Source: Methylococcales bacterium (lineage in GTDB: Bacteria; Pseudomonadota; Gammaproteobacteria; Methylococcales; Methylomonadaceae). Taken from it: a DNA stretch of 64,000 nucleotides. The notes beneath the pieces were generated by a model, which did no database searches, was not told the DNA's origin, and saw only the letters and a list, made by a program, of their open reading frames with translations. Numbering within the stretch: the first letter of the stretch is position 1; every line of letters starts with the position of its first letter. A program made the translations under genes and the position numbers. This document shows, piece by piece, positions 18,005 through 26,980 of the stretch. The DNA lies in the NCBI GenBank assembly GCA_030949405.1, contig JAUZSN010000002.1, positions 930,001-994,000 on the forward strand, read 5' to 3'.

Positions 18005-18547
18005 TTAATAAGGTTTTTCACCGATAAAATTACCTGCGGGCGAATAATTACAGACCCAAACTTGAGAGGAATCATCACAAATGGCCTTAGCGCAGCCGAC
18101 TTCGGTGGTTTTTTTCCAAACAACTTGGGTGTAATGTCCGCAAGCGTCTCCTGACGGAGCATTACATTCATTGGTTTCAAGGGTATACCATTGCTGTTCA
18201 CTGCCCCAGATATCGATCACATTCAATGGACTTATGGTTTGTACCGTATTATTCCAAATCCATTCCCCATTTGCATCTTTACTGTTCGCGGTTTTTTTAG
18301 AGCTTGCCCAAAATATATTTTCGCCCGTTGATTTTGAATCGCTGTGTTTCATGGCACAGCCTTTATTTTTTAATTCATTGGCCCACGCTTGTGCTTGCGT
18401 TTGTAAATGAGCTGACCATGCTAGAGCAGGGGTTCCCACCTTTTTCCGCCATGTGTTATGAGCATCAAGCATATCCTGTGTGACAAGGTCATTGGCGGTC
18501 GCTGTCATTGAGATTAAGAGGGCAGGAATTAAAAATAGTTTGTTCAT
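18005..18547 (-). CDS. CAP (SCP/PR-1) domain secreted protein
   Basis: A 180-residue protein with a signal peptide (MNKLFLIPALLISMTATA) and a single CAP domain. Typical motifs are present: HNTWRKKVGTPALAWS, HSDSKSTGENIFWA, and GHYTQVVWKKTTEVGCAKA, which carry the conserved His and Glu residues of the CAP pocket, followed by VCNYSPAGNF. Bacterial CAP proteins are exported and of unclear function; some bind lipids or act on cell walls. The six or more Cys suggest disulfides after export. It stands alone on the minus strand. Confidence 0.85.
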   Translation of the reverse strand: MNKLFLIPALLISMTATANDLVTQDMLDAHNTWRKKVGTPALAWSAHLQTQAQAWANELKNKGCAMKHSDSKSTGENIFWASSKKTANSKDANGEWIWNNTVQTISPLNVIDIWGSEQQWYTLETNECNAPSGDACGHYTQVVWKKTTEVGCAKAICDDSSQVWVCNYSPAGNFIGEKPY

Positions 18548-18644
18548 AGGGGTATAAATTTGGTTAAAAAATTAGAGGTTTAAATTAAAATAGTCTAACG
18601 AAATACACAGTTTTCAGCAATAATCATTATTTGATACGAAAAAT

Positions 18645-19364
18645 TTAATCGGCCTGCATAACGCTTTTAACGGTTAAGACTTGGTTTACTTGACGGTTTT
18701 CTTCTGCGTTAATATGAATGTGCTGTTGAATCTTACCTAGTCGCCAATACCAAAAAATCAATTGATAATCGCCTGGATTGAGTAATTCAAATTGATAAGA
18801 TTGACCACTTGAGAGTGGTTTACTCTGCATATTTTTTTTTGGAAAAAGATGAACTTTCAGTTTGTCATTGTCAGACGATAATAAGTCTAAATTTCCTTCA
18901 AGTTTTACCGTGAACCCCGCCTTTTCACCTGCCTTAAGCGCGGGGAAACTTTGAAAACCTTCTTTTCCCAAGGTTGCTGTAATAAAAAAATGTTGCGTAT
19001 TGGGGGTCTTATTATGAATATGTAAGGTATCATCAGGGGATAAGGCCAATGAATAAGGCGATATACCTTGTGGATTAACCGATAAATGATGCGACTGGGG
19101 GCTGTGGTCAGGGGTGACTAAGCCCACATATAAGGCTTTAAGGCTTGGGTAATTAACCATGTTGTTTTTATAATTTATCTCATTATAAGTACTGTCACCG
19201 TAGGCAGATGCAGTGTCATTCGTTGCATTTTGAATTTTATTTTTAAACGCAGGGTGAGCATCCGCCGATAGAACCCCATAAACAGCTCCTTTTCCTGCAA
19301 TAATTTTAGGTTGCTGAACACAGGCACTTAATAAAAATAGGGGTAATAAATATAAATAGTTCAT
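18645..19364 (-). CDS. Lipoprotein with cupredoxin-like layout
   Basis: A 239-residue lipoprotein (MNYLYLLPLFLLSACVQ, acylated Cys15). The mature part is beta-rich, with LSPDDTLHIHNKTPNTQHFFI resembling the beta-strands around a cupredoxin metal site, and a C-terminal NPGDYQLIFWYWRLGKIQQHIHI that matches the beta-sandwich tail of the next protein. A clear Cys-His-Met copper site is not visible, so copper binding is doubtful. Its ATG overlaps the upstream cupredoxin gene stop by four bases, so they form one operon. No name is assigned. Confidence 0.65.
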   Translation of the reverse strand: MNYLYLLPLFLLSACVQQPKIIAGKGAVYGVLSADAHPAFKNKIQNATNDTASAYGDSTYNEINYKNNMVNYPSLKALYVGLVTPDHSPQSHHLSVNPQGISPYSLALSPDDTLHIHNKTPNTQHFFITATLGKEGFQSFPALKAGEKAGFTVKLEGNLDLLSSDNDKLKVHLFPKKNMQSKPLSSGQSYQFELLNPGDYQLIFWYWRLGKIQQHIHINAEENRQVNQVLTVKSVMQAD

Positions 19365-19966
19365 CGTTTTATCACCTTCAGATTGACGGTGTTCGGCTGA
19401 TTGTTAACAACGGTTATCTGCATGGTTTTAACTTGATAGCGACGGTGAAAAACAATCACCTTCAATGTCCATTGACCTTCAGGAATATTATCTATTTTAA
19501 AATGACCGGGTTGGGTTAAAAGTTGATAATGGCGACTGGGTAAAATAACAATTTTTCCCTCCATTTCTTTATGAACGGAGCAGTAATAATTGAGAACCCC
19601 CGTTTTTTTAAAAACGTGTGACAGCGTTGAACCTTTAACCCCAAGTCCTAAGTCAAAACGGTTTAACGGACTGAGTGAAAAAATATTATGGTCAATTTCT
19701 TTGGCTTCATTGTTTAACCATTCGATGGTATCACCCGATCTAACAATCAGTAAAGGCTCGCTAAAGCGTGTGTTTTTTTGTGAAACGTGATGGACTATTG
19801 GGGTTTTATTTTTTTGAATACTGGATTCGTGGGTGAGGTAAATAATTAATTTTTTAACCCGCGCGGGGGCTTCAATATTTCCAGATAACGAGTTTGCTGA
19901 TAAAGGGGTAAGCAATAGGAAATAAACTAAACTAATTAATAATCCTGTTGATGTCTTTTTTTTCAT
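19361..19966 (-). CDS. Cupredoxin (plastocyanin-like) exported protein
   Basis: About 201 residues from ATG at 19966 (MKKKTSTGLL...), with a signal peptide. The cupredoxin part has the type I copper ligands: a His in EIDHNIFS, and Cys, His and Met in YYCSVHKEMEG. A C-terminal beta domain (FKIDNIPEGQWTLKV) is like the tail of proteins loosely annotated as methylamine-utilisation cupredoxins. It would bind copper and carry electrons or store copper in the periplasm. Only 30 bases separate it from the divergent cyclase gene; an upstream in-frame ATG at 20017 would overlap that gene. Confidence 0.75.
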   Translation of the reverse strand: MKKKTSTGLLISLVYFLLLTPLSANSLSGNIEAPARVKKLIIYLTHESSIQKNKTPIVHHVSQKNTRFSEPLLIVRSGDTIEWLNNEAKEIDHNIFSLSPLNRFDLGLGVKGSTLSHVFKKTGVLNYYCSVHKEMEGKIVILPSRHYQLLTQPGHFKIDNIPEGQWTLKVIVFHRRYQVKTMQITVVNNQPNTVNLKVIKR

Positions 19967-19996
19967 CTTCTTGTCAGTGCTAAGTTCGATAAATGA

Positions 19997-21892
19997 ATGC
20001 GTATGACGCTTAATCAAAAAATATTTATAACCTTCTTTATTTCAGTCACCACTTTATTATGCACTACTTTGTATCTAATTGATACACAAGCTGAAAAACT
20101 AGAAATTGATCGAATTATTGCGGATCTCAATAAAACTCAAGCAAAATTTCAGCATGATTTAGAAACACGGCAACAACATATTCAAACCTTAAGTCACATT
20201 ATTACCTCAGATCAAAAATTTCGCTCTTTCTTATCGCAGATTAAAGATAATTTTTACCCCTTCACCGCTGAAATTGGTCGGGATACCCGCGCTGATTTTG
20301 TTTTTATGATTGATGATGCTCCCTCAATTAGGGCGGTTTATTCCAAGCATGATTCCATAACTTTAGCTTTAAAACCGCATTTCGCTGAGTTTGAAATCGA
20401 AGCCTATTTAGAGTCGGGTTTAAAAAAGTCCAAAATGATTCATCTGGAAACGGAGGTCTATAGTAGTCACTTTATTCCACTAAAAGAAAATCGTATGGAT
20501 GATTATGCGGTTGGGTTAATTATTGTGATTAATCAAGTGAATAATGCGTGGATGACCACCTTTTTAACCACAAACGCTTTCTTTCAAGCGGTTTTTTTTA
20601 GTGATAAGCAGGTGGTTGCTAGTAATACGACGGCTGAATTAGCGACGACTATTTTAGCGAATCGGCAAACGATTTTAGACTCAGGACAATTTTTATTTGA
20701 TCAGCAACGGTTCATTGGTAAACAAGTTTTATTTAACGCAGGTGATTCTGATGCAGGCTATATTTTAAGTGCTAATTTGGATCAGACGTTGGCCGCATTT
20801 AAACAATTGCAGCAACAAATTTTAATCACAGGGGGAGGGATATTATTACTGGGTTCACTTTTATTTTTATGGGTTTCTCGACGAATTACCCAGCCGTTAC
20901 GCTTAATAACCAGAGGAACGTTAGCGATTGAAAAAGGCGATTACCAACACCGTATTGATTATAAAAGTGAGGATGAAGTTGGGCAATTAGCCACCGCCTT
21001 TAATATTATGTCTGAAGGATTAGAAGAAAAAGAACGGATTCGGCGTACGTTTAATCAATATGTTGATCCGACGATTGTGTCAGAACTATTGAATAACCCC
21101 GATGATCATAAATTAGGTGGGGTGCGTAAACAGCAAAGTGTTTTATTTTCAGATATTGCAGGTTTTACAGGTTTTAGTGAAAAATTACCCGCTGAAATTT
21201 TGGTGAAGGTGTTAAATAATTATTTAACCGCGATGACGCAAGAAATTAGTTTACAGCAGGGCATTTTGGATAAGTTTATTGGGGATGCGATTATGGCCTT
21301 TTGGAGTCCTCAATTGTGTGATTATCAACATGCCCAGAGAGCCTGTCAAACGGCTTTAAATATGCAGAAAAGTTTGATTCATTTGCGGCCATTATGGGAA
21401 GAACACTATGGGCCTCACATAACGATTCGTATTGGGATTGCGACAGGTGAAATGATTGTCGGTAATATTGGTTCTGAACAAGCTCGAAGCTATACTTGTA
21501 TCGGGGATAAGGTGAATTACAGTTCACGTCTTGAAAGTTTAAATAAGCATTATCGCACTCAAATTATGATAGATCAGGAAACGGTTGAAAATATTGAGGG
21601 ATTTGTGATTAGGGAGTTAGATACGGTTAGAGTTAAGGGCCGTAAAGAGGGTGAAAATATTTATGAGTTAGTGGGGGTTGATGGGGAAGTCGATTTATTA
21701 AGGCGTGAAACCCTGAGCGCGTATCATCAAGGACTTACGTATTATCGCCAAGCAAAGTTTAGGGCGGCTGCAACTATTTTTACCGCGTTGAATGAGGATG
21801 CCCCCAGTCAAATAATGCTTAAACGTTGTCTATATTTACAACAGTATCCCCCCGAAAACTGGGAGGGGATTCATTCGATGCTCGATAAATAG
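19997..21892 (+). CDS. Membrane sensor class III adenylate/guanylate cyclase
   Basis: A 631-residue receptor-type cyclase. Order: transmembrane segment (~8-27), a periplasmic sensor region of about 240 residues, a second transmembrane segment (~272-292), a HAMP linker (RRITQPLRLITRGTLAIEKGDY), then the catalytic domain with FSDIAGFTGFSE (metal Asp386) and KFIGDAIMAFW (Asp430), GIATGEMIVGNIGS and GDKVNYSSRLESL. The C-terminus has a short helical extension. It should make cAMP in response to a periplasmic signal. It is divergent from the cupredoxin/lipoprotein pair with only ~30 bases between, suggesting shared control or function. Confidence 0.88.
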   Translation: MRMTLNQKIFITFFISVTTLLCTTLYLIDTQAEKLEIDRIIADLNKTQAKFQHDLETRQQHIQTLSHIITSDQKFRSFLSQIKDNFYPFTAEIGRDTRADFVFMIDDAPSIRAVYSKHDSITLALKPHFAEFEIEAYLESGLKKSKMIHLETEVYSSHFIPLKENRMDDYAVGLIIVINQVNNAWMTTFLTTNAFFQAVFFSDKQVVASNTTAELATTILANRQTILDSGQFLFDQQRFIGKQVLFNAGDSDAGYILSANLDQTLAAFKQLQQQILITGGGILLLGSLLFLWVSRRITQPLRLITRGTLAIEKGDYQHRIDYKSEDEVGQLATAFNIMSEGLEEKERIRRTFNQYVDPTIVSELLNNPDDHKLGGVRKQQSVLFSDIAGFTGFSEKLPAEILVKVLNNYLTAMTQEISLQQGILDKFIGDAIMAFWSPQLCDYQHAQRACQTALNMQKSLIHLRPLWEEHYGPHITIRIGIATGEMIVGNIGSEQARSYTCIGDKVNYSSRLESLNKHYRTQIMIDQETVENIEGFVIRELDTVRVKGRKEGENIYELVGVDGEVDLLRRETLSAYHQGLTYYRQAKFRAAATIFTALNEDAPSQIMLKRCLYLQQYPPENWEGIHSMLDK

Positions 21893-21895
21893 TCG

Positions 21896-21922
21896 GGTGG
21901 ATAAGCGATAGTGTCATCCACC
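21896..21922 (+). terminator. Hairpin after the cyclase gene
   Basis: GGTGGAT (21896-21902) pairs with ATCCACC (21916-21922), starting three bases after the cyclase stop. It is followed by AAAAATATTG rather than a T-tract, so the terminator call is tentative. The rest of the gap up to the IS end at 22039 is AT-rich with no gene. Confidence 0.45.
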
Positions 21923-22038
21923 AAAAATATTGTTATGACTTCTGTTTATGGGGGTGTATTCATATTGGCATTGACTCTGATTCTCGTTATTTATTATTGT
22001 TAGATTGATGCGTTTTTCTTAAAACAGGGAATAAATAT

Positions 22039-23156
22039 TAGACTTGTTCTTCTAAATAAAATATATTAAAATCAATTGCTTATATATACTTGATAACATT
22101 CACAATCAGTTGATACAGCCTAATAAATAAACTTTAAATTAAATTATTAAAAATAATAAATAAGCTTTATAATAAATTTCTATAAAAAATAAAAATCAAA
22201 GTATAACATGAAAATAAAAGAAATTTTACCAAGAATTTATGATGATAGACAGTTAAGAGCTTTAACAGGATTAAAAACAGAACATTTTATTTTACTATTA
22301 TCTCTATTTGAAAAGACCCTTATTGAAGATCAAAAAGAAAAACATGAAAATAAAGAAAGAAAATACGGTAGTGGTTTAGATAGCACATTAAAAACACCCG
22401 CAGACAAATTATTATTTATATTAAATTATATGAAGTGTTATTCTACTTTCGATCACTTAGGGTTTTCTTTTAATATGAATAAATCATGCGCTCATACTCA
22501 TGTATACAAATTATTTCCAATTTTAATAAAGACGTTAGATATATTTAATGTTTTACCTGCAACAAGTTTTTCAACCCCTGAAGAAATGCAGCAGGCTTTT
22601 GGCGGAGTTCAAACATTGATAATAGATGCTACAGAGCGTGCTGTACAACGCCCTAGTGACTATGAAGAACAAAATGAATTTTACAGTGGTAAAAAAACAG
22701 CATACAATTAAAAATACCACTATAGCTTCTTTAGGTCATTTAATTTTATATATTGGGGTTAGTTTTCCGGTAAAAATCATGATTATGGAATGTTTAAAAA
22801 GAATTTAATCCAGAATTAAATTGGTTTAGTAATTTTAATATATTTATTGATTTAGGTTATTTGGGGTTTAATAATGAATATAAAACTAATTCGGTAAATA
22901 TTCCTCATAAAAAACCAAATAAATCTAAGCATAATCCAAACCCAACATTAACTGAAAAACAAAAAAAAGAAAACAAAGAGATGAGTCGTGAAAGAGTCAT
23001 TGTTGAGCATGTAATCGGTGGAATGAAAAGATATAGATGTCTAGTTGACAAGTTTAGAAATAAAAAAGAAGGTGTAAAAGATTTATTTTCTTTTTTAGCG
23101 GCTATCCTATGGAATTTTAACATGATATATTAACTTCTTCTTAAAGAACAAGTCTA
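22039..23156 (+). mobile_element. Decayed IS5-family insertion sequence
   Basis: About 1.12 kb bounded by inverted repeats: TAGACTTGTTCTT at 22039-22051 and its complement AAGAACAAGTCTA at 23144-23156. Inside is a transposase with an N-terminal HTH and DDE domain of the IS5 type, broken by frameshifts. Flanking bases are very AT-rich, so the target duplication (possibly ATT or TA) is not certain. The right end coincides with the stop codon of a membrane-protein fragment. Confidence 0.75.
22208..23133 (+). pseudogene. Frameshifted IS5-like transposase
   Basis: The reading frame from 22208 (MKIKEILPRIYDDRQLRALTG...) holds the HTH and the first catalytic Asp region (TLIIDATERAVQRP), then shifts near the A-run at 22690 (FYSGKK). 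It continues in other frames as QHTIKNTTIASLG, GKNHDYGMFKK and finally the segment from 22801 to 23133, which contains RVIVEHVIGGMKRYR, the catalytic Glu region. At least two and probably three frameshifts are needed to join the pieces, so the transposase is inactive. Confidence 0.8.
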
Positions 23157-23396
23157 TTGTTTTTCTATATATATCCCAATCCAAATTACAGGAATCATGA
23201 TGGCTAAATCTATAGCAAATGCGCCTTCTAAAAGAATTGTTTCCGCCGCTGTCGCAAATAAAAAAACGCCCACCAAATAAAATCGCGCGCCTAGTTCTAT
23301 ACTGCTTAAAAGCATGGTATGCGCTAAGATAAGATAATATGAATAATTAATGCGCCTGATTTGGGCTACCAGTTTAAGACGGGACACTTTTAACAT
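23154..23396 (-). pseudogene. Fragment of an unidentified membrane protein
   Basis: An 80-residue open frame whose last ~65 residues are strongly hydrophobic (three probable membrane spans, e.g. LAIMIPVIWIGIYIE). The first ~15 residues are encoded by the short inverted-repeat element at 23363-23467, and the stop codon lies in the terminal repeat of the IS. The middle therefore looks like a piece of a real membrane protein cut at both ends by mobile DNA. I do not recognise the parent gene. Confidence 0.4.
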
Positions 23397-23467
23397 CGTA
23401 GTTCAATGAAAGATAATGTCTCCGCAGTAGTTGTATTTACAGCTGTCCCGCCTTAAGTTGGTAGCCT
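23363..23467. repeat. Short inverted-repeat element, copy B
   Basis: Left end GGGCTACCAGTTTAAGACGG and right end CCGCCTTAAGTTGGTAGCC form imperfect terminal inverted repeats of about 25 bp around a 55-base centre. It belongs to the same family as copies at 7411, 23655, 28616 and 49651. Confidence 0.7.
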
Positions 23468-23938
23468 GATGAGATGAAGTCATAACAAGTAATCCTATTT
23501 TTGATTATTTCGCATTTAGAAGAGAGTTTAGATTGATGTTTATAACCCGTGACTTTAATCATAGGTTCACTCATTGTACGATATTAAAATGAGAATAGTT
23601 TTTAAATTGAGACCTTATTTTATCATTTTGAGTTTGTTCATCGCATCAACTTATCAGCTACCAATTTAAGGCGGACAGTTGAATTCAGATCTTCGAGATT
23701 TTAGCTATCAACTTAAGATTAGGACAAATTAAGGTTAAGCCTCGCTTCATAGTGTTCCGTCTTAAATTGATCGTTAACGTATCGCAGTAGAAATAACTGA
23801 AATCAGCGTAAATTTAAATTTTCTTATCCCCCGTTATTCCGCCAGTTATTCGCATACCATCCTACGTTTTATGCGGTTTTTGGTATGCTATGCCGACCCT
23901 ACGAGACTTTATACGCCACCAAAAAGATAAATTGATTT
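23468..23938. other. Intergenic region with element copies
   Basis: No gene is seen between the membrane-protein fragment and the acyltransferase. Apart from copy C at 23655-23773, the DNA has no recognisable coding or structured element. The last ~170 bases should hold the acyltransferase promoter, but I could not pick a convincing one. Confidence 0.4.
23655..23773. repeat. Short inverted-repeat element, nested or composite copy C
   Basis: A left end CAGCTACCAATTTAAGGCGG (23655-23674) is followed by a complete ~70 bp copy (23702-23773) running from AGCTATCAACTTAAGATTAG to TGTTCCGTCTTAAATTGATC. The inner part GACAAATTAAGGTTAAGCC is close to copy A. Confidence 0.65.
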
Positions 23939-25141
23939 ATGTCATCCTCATTAAAAAAACTTTTTAAACCAGAAAAACGCCCCTTATTCCCCTTTATTGA
24001 TGGCTTACGCGCTCTGTCTATTTTATGGATTATTTCAATGCATACGCTATGGATGTTTGGTTATCATCTGGATAAACAGACTTATATAAAGCTCAGTTCT
24101 CGCATAGAATTATCCCCTTTTTTTCAAGGACATCTTGCGGTAGATACTTTTTTTGTGATCAGCGGATTTCTAATAGGTTATTATTTATTCAGTGAATACC
24201 AACAACATCAAACCATTAATCTAAAACAATTTTATTTTCGTCGCGCTTTGCGTTTATTACCCGCATATTTTGTGGTCATGCTGATTGTTGCTGTGGCCTA
24301 CCCGCATAATTTAAACACAATTTGGGCAAATATAGTCTACGTCAATAATTTCTTACCCCTACAACAGCAATTCATGGGATGGACTTGGTCCTTAGCCATA
24401 GAAGAGCAATTTTATACGATTTTTCCTTGTTTAATACTTTTAATGGGCAAAACTAAACGCATGTTGTCGATTTTGGTAATGCTTTTTTTAATCTCATTTG
24501 TGATTCGTTTCGTATTGTCTTACTCACATCAAATTCAATTACCTATAGTAACGCATGGTGTGGTTGATAAAGAGAAGATGTATTCTTATTTTAATTTAAT
24601 CTACGATAAAAGTTACACCCGTTATGGGGGATTAATGGTGGGAGTGATTGCGGCGTATTTAAGTGTTTATACCAAGGCGGTTGAGTTTTTAAAGCATCAT
24701 CATACTTTGCGCCGCAGTTTATGGAGTCTCAGTTTATTATTATTGCTGATTTATATTTTTATACCCGTATCAAAACTTAATGCGAATGTTATACAAACCG
24801 CTTATTTAATTGCAGGGGTTAGAAATATTTTTTCATTAGCCATAGGGTTTTTGGTTTTATATAGCTTAAGTATGGGGCGGGAGAGTTTGATCGTCCGATT
24901 TTTAAGCAGTGCTTTTTGGTACCCTATCGCACAGCTTTCTTATTCGGCTTATTTATTACATTTGATGGTTATTGGACTGTATGCAGACTTTTTATATGCC
25001 ACAATGAGCTTAGATTTATGGCCACTTTTAAGCTTAATCGCTTTAATGATTATCTTAACATTAATCATTTCATTGCTGCTTTATCTCTGGGTAGAAAAGC
25101 CTGCGCTTGAGCTTAGGAATAATCAGTTTTCGCGTAAATAA
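23939..25141 (+). CDS. Acyltransferase 3 family membrane protein (OafA/YrhL type)
   Basis: A 400-residue polytopic membrane O-acyltransferase. It opens with PLFPFIDGLRALSILWIISMH, the family motif with the catalytic His nearby, and continues with HLAVDTFFVISGFLIGYYLF and RRALRLLPAYFVVM, then about ten membrane spans. Such proteins acetylate or acylate sugars of lipopolysaccharide, exopolysaccharide or peptidoglycan at the inner membrane. No sugar-synthesis gene is adjacent, so the substrate is unknown. It follows a mobile-element-rich stretch and precedes the tandem array. Confidence 0.88.
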   Translation: MSSSLKKLFKPEKRPLFPFIDGLRALSILWIISMHTLWMFGYHLDKQTYIKLSSRIELSPFFQGHLAVDTFFVISGFLIGYYLFSEYQQHQTINLKQFYFRRALRLLPAYFVVMLIVAVAYPHNLNTIWANIVYVNNFLPLQQQFMGWTWSLAIEEQFYTIFPCLILLMGKTKRMLSILVMLFLISFVIRFVLSYSHQIQLPIVTHGVVDKEKMYSYFNLIYDKSYTRYGGLMVGVIAAYLSVYTKAVEFLKHHHTLRRSLWSLSLLLLLIYIFIPVSKLNANVIQTAYLIAGVRNIFSLAIGFLVLYSLSMGRESLIVRFLSSAFWYPIAQLSYSAYLLHLMVIGLYADFLYATMSLDLWPLLSLIALMIILTLIISLLLYLWVEKPALELRNNQFSRK

Positions 25142-25184
25142 AACGCAGGGGCTAATGGTATGTTTTAAGAGAGTATTTACATGA

Positions 25185-25364
25185 CTAATCATTTATAATT
25201 CCTCCAAATTTTTTCATAAACTCTATCTCTTTACGCTCCATTTCAGCCGCTCTGAGTTTAATAAATTCTTCTGGCTGATCTGCTTCTAATGCTTTAAATG
25301 CTTCTTGGGTAATTAAATGGCTCTCAAGCACCCGTTCACGAATGTTTTCAGGAATAGATAACAG
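25185..25364 (-). pseudogene. 3' coding remnant next to the tandem array
   Basis: The minus-strand frame ending at 25185 encodes about 56 ordinary-looking residues (IPENIRERVLESH...FIKLRAAEMERKEIEFMKKFGG...), typical of a charged helical C-terminus. Upstream of it the frame runs straight into the tandem array, where it encodes only FGLWSLV-type repeats. The N-terminal part of the parent protein is therefore missing or replaced. I cannot identify the parent. Translation of the full 25185-25820 frame is formally possible from ATG at 25820. Confidence 0.4.
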
Positions 25365-25797
25365 GACCAAAGGGGTCGGGACCAAAGGGGTCGAGGACCA
25401 AAGCAGACCAAAGCAGACCAAAGCAGACCAAAGAGACCAAAGCAGACCAAAGAGACCAAAGCAGACCAAAGAGACCAAAGAGACCAAAGAGACCAAGAGA
25501 CCAAGAGACCAAGAGACCAAGAGACCAAGAGACCAAGAGACCAAGAGACCAAGAGACCAAGAGACCAAGAGACCAAGAGACCAAGAGACCAAAGACCAAA
25601 GACCAAAGACCAAAGACCAAAGACCAAAGACCAAAGACCAAAGACCAAAGACCAAAGACCAAAGACCAAAGACCAAAGACCAAAGACCAAAGACCAAAGA
25701 CCAAAGACCAAAGACCAAAGACCAAAGACCAAAGACCAAAGACCAAAGACCAAAGACCAAAGACCAAAGACCAAAGACCAAAGACCAAAGGGGTCGG
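25365..25797. repeat. Tandem array with stepwise shrinking repeat unit (15, 10, 9, 8, 7 bp)
   Basis: From left to right: two 15-bp units GACCAAAGGGGTCGG/A (25365-25394); three 10-bp units GACCAAAGCA (25396-25425); a mixture of 9-bp GACCAAAGA and 10-bp units (25426-25490); twelve 8-bp units GACCAAGA (25491-25586); and twenty-nine perfect 7-bp units GACCAAA (25587-25789). It closes with GACCAAAGGGGTCGG (25783-25797), the same 15-mer as at the left end. The heptamer lacks stop codons in all six frames, which explains the long overlapping open frames here. Confidence 0.95.
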
Positions 25798-26134
25798 AGT
25801 AACTTGGGTTTTCTAACCACATAGTCACTTTAATCAAATACCAAACCGATAAAAACCGTTGAGGTTTTCAAAACATCAAAGATCTGCAGCTACTTGTCAC
25901 TCAATACTTTGCTGCTTTAACTGTGCAGAAAAAGGATTCTTCCTACTTTTCATGTCTGCTCAATCATACTCTGCTTTCATAACTCAGCAATAATTTACTT
26001 TCTTTTTTAGTATTTATAGATACAAGGTTGGGTAGAGCGTTAGCGAAAAAAATTTAGCTCCAATCCAGCCTACAAACCTTAGTCCAGCTTGCGTGTTTAT
26101 GGATAAACCAAACAGAATTTGGGAATGAAATTTT
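25798..26134. other. Intergenic region
   Basis: No gene is seen. Around 26023-26072 a broken palindrome GGTTGGGTAGAGCGTTAGCG...CCAATCCAGCC recalls the GGTTGGGT-type REP sequences common in proteobacteria. Nothing else is recognisable. Confidence 0.4.
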
Positions 26135-26878
26135 TTAAATACCCTGCAATTGTGAATGATATTCAACGGGGATACTGGTTAAAGCTGTTTCGCCGAATTT
26201 TTTTAATAAATTTTTGAAATGAATGATATTTTCTATTTTATCAATGGGTTTCGATTTTTGATTCCAAGGGTGAGCTTCAGGTTCTGACGGTTTGCTGTAA
26301 CTTATCGGTTTTGTGGCTTTATTTTTTTTATTTAAAGTATGAAGGTATTGGTTTTTCAGATCGCCTGTGGTGTAAAAGCGAATGAAGTTATTTATTTGTT
26401 CAATTCTGGGTGACCAAAAAGGTTCTTTTTTTGCCCAGTTGTAAGCGGCTTTCATTTCGGCAGTCAAGTTATCCACAGGGATCATTATTTGTTTAACTTC
26501 CTCCGTAGAGAGAGAAGAGGTTTTAATTGACTGATTCTGTATGCGGGTTTCGCACAAGGGGAGTGCAGATTTCTTACGGTGGTGCTGAAAAAATGGCTTT
26601 ATTTTGTCACCCTTTTCCCCTTCATTAGATAGGATTAAAGTATAGATATTTGATGAACCAATGCGCTCAGTAATGGTGATTAATTCTTGGGCTAAGAGTT
26701 CACGTAAATGCTCTTGAATCGTTCTACGTCCCATGCCTGTGTCTCTTATCAAGCATGAAATGGATGGGTAACATTGATAATTCTTATCCGCTCGATAGGC
26801 TAGGATAAAAAGAAGGTGTTTTTGAATGGGTTTATTAGGGCTTTGGTTGAATGCCCATGTGATAGCTTTAAAGCTCAT
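26135..26878 (-). CDS. Helix-turn-helix protein of phage/plasmid type
   Basis: A 247-residue protein from ATG at 26878 (MSFKAITWAFNQSP...). The N-terminal ~90 residues form a winged HTH (KHLLFILAYRAD, CYPSISCLIRDTGMGRRTIQEHLRELLAQELI) like the HTH_36 domain of phage and plasmid replication or regulator proteins. The remainder is charged and of low complexity with a short helix near the end. It probably binds DNA; an initiator role is only suggested by its type and by the Ash-like ORF next to it on the same strand. An ATG ten codons upstream is less likely. Confidence 0.7.
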   Translation of the reverse strand: MSFKAITWAFNQSPNKPIQKHLLFILAYRADKNYQCYPSISCLIRDTGMGRRTIQEHLRELLAQELITITERIGSSNIYTLILSNEGEKGDKIKPFFQHHRKKSALPLCETRIQNQSIKTSSLSTEEVKQIMIPVDNLTAEMKAAYNWAKKEPFWSPRIEQINNFIRFYTTGDLKNQYLHTLNKKNKATKPISYSKPSEPEAHPWNQKSKPIDKIENIIHFKNLLKKFGETALTSIPVEYHSQLQGI

Positions 26879-26980
26879 GGTGTTTACCTTTTTTAAATTG
26901 TAATCCACCAGCCGTAAGTTCTAAATACGGGTGGTAGGTTGAATTGGATTAGAACTACCGAAAAAAAGGAATCAGCGACC

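Noticed and set aside
23154-23396. Hydrogenase-4 component E (HyfE) identity for the membrane fragment
   Set aside because: Only general hydrophobicity is shared; no specific motif supports it.
25365-25797. Possible CRISPR array
   Set aside because: Units are directly adjacent without spacers and no cas genes are present.
25342-25824. Plus-strand open frame encoding TKDQRPK heptads through the tandem array
   Set aside because: It is a by-product of a stop-free heptamer; there is no ribosome-binding site or homologous non-repeat part.
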